A stretch of DNA of 64,000 nt, from contig NZ_JAMZEA010000013.1 in assembly GCF_024172125.1 (NCBI RefSeq), positions 62,001 to 126,000 on the forward strand. The letters are read 5' to 3'. The position numbers and the translations under genes are program-made. This DNA comes from Actinomadura rupiterrae (GTDB lineage: Bacteria; Actinomycetota; Actinomycetes; Streptosporangiales; Streptosporangiaceae). Below are positions 62,594 through 64,000 of this stretch, in pieces. Within the stretch, counting starts at the first letter, position 1, and every line of letters starts with the position of its first letter. The notes below the pieces were generated by a model that searched no databases, was not told the origin of the DNA, and saw only the letters and a list, made by a program, of their open reading frames with translations.

Positions 62594-63201
62594 ATGAACC
62601 GCGCCCTGATCGTGATCGACGTGCAGCACGAGTACGTGACCGGCAAGCTGCCGATCGCCTACCCGCCGCTGGACGTGAGCCTTGCCAACATCGGCGCGGC
62701 GATGGACGCCGCAACGCGGGCCGCGATCCCCGTGGTGGTGGTCCAGCAGGCCGCCCCGCCGACTCCCCCATCTTCGCCCGGAACAGCAGGGGCTTCGAGC
62801 TGCACCCCACCGTCGCGCAACGGCCGTCCGACCTGCTGATCGAGAAGGCCCTGCCGTCCAGTTTCGCCGGGACGGGCCTTGCCGAGTGGCTCCTTGAGCG
62901 CGGCGTGGACACCGTGGCCATCGCCGGCTACATGACGCAGAACTGCGACGAGTCCACCGCGCGGGACGCGGTCCACCGAGGGTTCGCGGTGGAGTTCCTG
63001 TCCGACGCCACCGGAACGCTGAAGCTGGCCAACCAGACCGGCAGCATCGAGGCCAAGGAACTGCACGAGGCCGTCCTGGTCGTGATGCAGTCCCGCTTCG
63101 CCGCGGTCGCCACCACCAAGGAGTGGATCGCGGCGATCGACAGCGGACCGGAGCTGGAGCGCTCGGGCATCTACGCCAGCACCACCGCCGCTCGTCCGTG
63201 A
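62594..63201 (+). pseudogene. Isochorismatase-family hydrolase with a frameshift
   Basis: The frame from the ATG at 62594 gives NRALIVIDVQHEYVTGKLP with the catalytic Asp and is normal until about 62760. The rest, SPIFARNSRGFELHPTVA through GYMTQNCDESTARDA with the nucleophile Cys, is in another frame. One missing base in the GCCCCGCCGAC stretch would restore it. Intact members hydrolyse small amides or isochorismate. It could be a true pseudogene or a sequence error. Its end overlaps the next gene. Confidence 0.8.
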
Positions 63202-63923
63202 CCGGCGCGGCCCTCCCCCACATCCCGGCGGGCCTGGACCTGTCGGCGGTGGCGGTCGGGGCGTCCGCCGGCGCCGCCTCGGCCGCCCGCCGCGCCGCCG
63301 CCGAGCACATCGACGTGATCGGCGTGGCGATCATCGGGATCGCCACCGGCCTGGGCGGCAGCATGCTGCGCGACCTGCTGCTCGGCCAGGTCCCGGCGGC
63401 GCTCCGCAGCGACCGCTACCTGCTCGTCGCCCTGGCCGCCGCGGCCGCCGGGATGGCGTTCGCGCACCTGGTCACCCGCGCCACCGCCGCGATCACGGTG
63501 CTGGACGCCGCGTCCATCGGCCTGTACCTGGCGCTGGGCATCGGCAAGGCCGACGACGCCGGGCTGCCGATCACCGCGTCGGTCCTGGTCGGCATCGCGG
63601 CCTGCACCGGCGGCGGCGTCCTCCGCGACGTCCTGCTGGGCGACCGGCTCGCGATCGTCCGCGTGGGCTCGTGGTACATCGCCTCAGCCCTCCCGGCCGC
63701 CGCGGTCTTCCTGGTCGTCCGGCACGGCACCGGCCCAGGCCTCGCCACCACCGCGACCACGATGACCGCCTTCACCCTGCGCATCCTGGCCTGGCACCGC
63801 TCATGGACGACCCCCCTCGCCAAACCCCTCAACATCGGCACTGCCCCAGACGCGCCGACCAGCTACTCACCAGCAATGAAGCAACCCGTTCCTGAGTACA
63901 CGGCGCGGCCCGATCGGAGGTGA
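63198..63923 (+). CDS. TRIC-type/UPF0126 membrane channel protein
   Basis: A 241-residue protein with seven helices. The duplicated motif appears as IATGLGGSMLRDLLLGQVP and ACTGGGVLRDVLLGDRL, the GG.RD signature of prokaryotic TRIC cation channels. The usual N-terminal helix pair is present but the first half-motif region is less conserved. It starts at GTG overlapping the isochorismatase stop (GTGA), so expression depends on translation through that frameshifted gene. The 77 bases after it hold no gene. Confidence 0.85.
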   Translation: MTGAALPHIPAGLDLSAVAVGASAGAASAARRAAAEHIDVIGVAIIGIATGLGGSMLRDLLLGQVPAALRSDRYLLVALAAAAAGMAFAHLVTRATAAITVLDAASIGLYLALGIGKADDAGLPITASVLVGIAACTGGGVLRDVLLGDRLAIVRVGSWYIASALPAAAVFLVVRHGTGPGLATTATTMTAFTLRILAWHRSWTTPLAKPLNIGTAPDAPTSYSPAMKQPVPEYTARPDRR

Positions 63924-64000
63924 GCGCATTCGTGACGGGGCGGCCCTGAACGTGAAGGCCGCGGAAACGGGTGCCCTTCTGGCCGTCCTCGAAAACGCTT

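Noticed and set aside
1..64000. CRISPR array, tRNA, rRNA, insertion sequence ends or a transposase
   Set aside because: I looked for regularly spaced repeats, cloverleaf patterns and terminal inverted repeats with a transposase and found none. The decayed genes are not flanked by recognisable mobile elements.

Overview
The window is very GC-rich, has third-codon positions almost saturated with G or C, uses many GTG starts, and carries actinomycete-only families (a conservon, mycothiol-type DinB proteins, a SalK-like protein, DUF3159, DUF6069, MmyB-like XRE regulators). It is most likely a chromosomal accessory region of a filamentous actinomycete, probably Actinomadura or a close relative in Streptosporangiales. 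That assignment is an inference from gene content; there is no rRNA or housekeeping marker here to fix it.

Layout. 1-3 kb: SDR enzymes, a P-loop kinase, a TetR repressor and a 4-oxalocrotonate tautomerase. 4-9 kb: a secreted lipase and a conservon-type operon (NIT-domain sensor kinase, DUF742, small GTPase) that lacks the usual Roadblock gene. 9-12 kb: a secreted alpha/beta hydrolase and two PucR/CdaR-type regulators; the hydrolase and one regulator share a conserved upstream element. 12-18 kb: DinB, a GlxA-type AraC regulator divergent from a DJ-1/PfpI protein, small membrane proteins, a secreted GH43-like protein and an epoxide hydrolase. 18-30 kb: many regulator/oxidoreductase pairs, a SalK-like protein and an AlkZ-type glycosylase. 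30-36 kb: decayed genes (Fic, ZIP transporter, luciferase-like oxidoreductase) among a methyltransferase, an epimerase and TetR regulators. 36-41 kb: a TetR/DHA2 efflux pair, a chimeric hydrolase over a truncated Ser/Thr kinase, DinB and AraC. 41-46 kb: a hydrolase and an SNF2 helicase/SWIM operon. 46-52 kb: a thiamine-diphosphate enzyme remnant, a TetR/DHA2 pair, a second MFS exporter and two secreted proteins. 52-54 kb: a DUF692 (MNIO) RiPP gene cluster. 54-64 kb: MgtC-like, DUF6980, CsbD, a second LIP-family lipase with its TetR, and several further regulator/enzyme pairs.

The main theme is local one-component control: a TetR, XRE, AraC or PucR gene lies beside, and often divergent from, an exporter or small-molecule enzyme, and several of the shared intergenic regions carry perfect inverted repeats that look like operators.

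The most promising candidate for an undescribed system is 52211-54152 on the minus strand. A multinuclear non-heme iron (DUF692/MNIO) enzyme is translationally coupled to a partner protein that seems to join a DUF2063/HvfC-like part to a PqqD-like recognition domain. Both are followed by a 42-residue precursor ending in GCGACTCGCS and a strong terminator. Other notable points are the conservon without CvnB, an SNF2 protein whose Walker A threonine is replaced by glycine, and at least seven broken or fragmentary genes. Some of those breaks are single-base changes in G/C runs and could be assembly errors.
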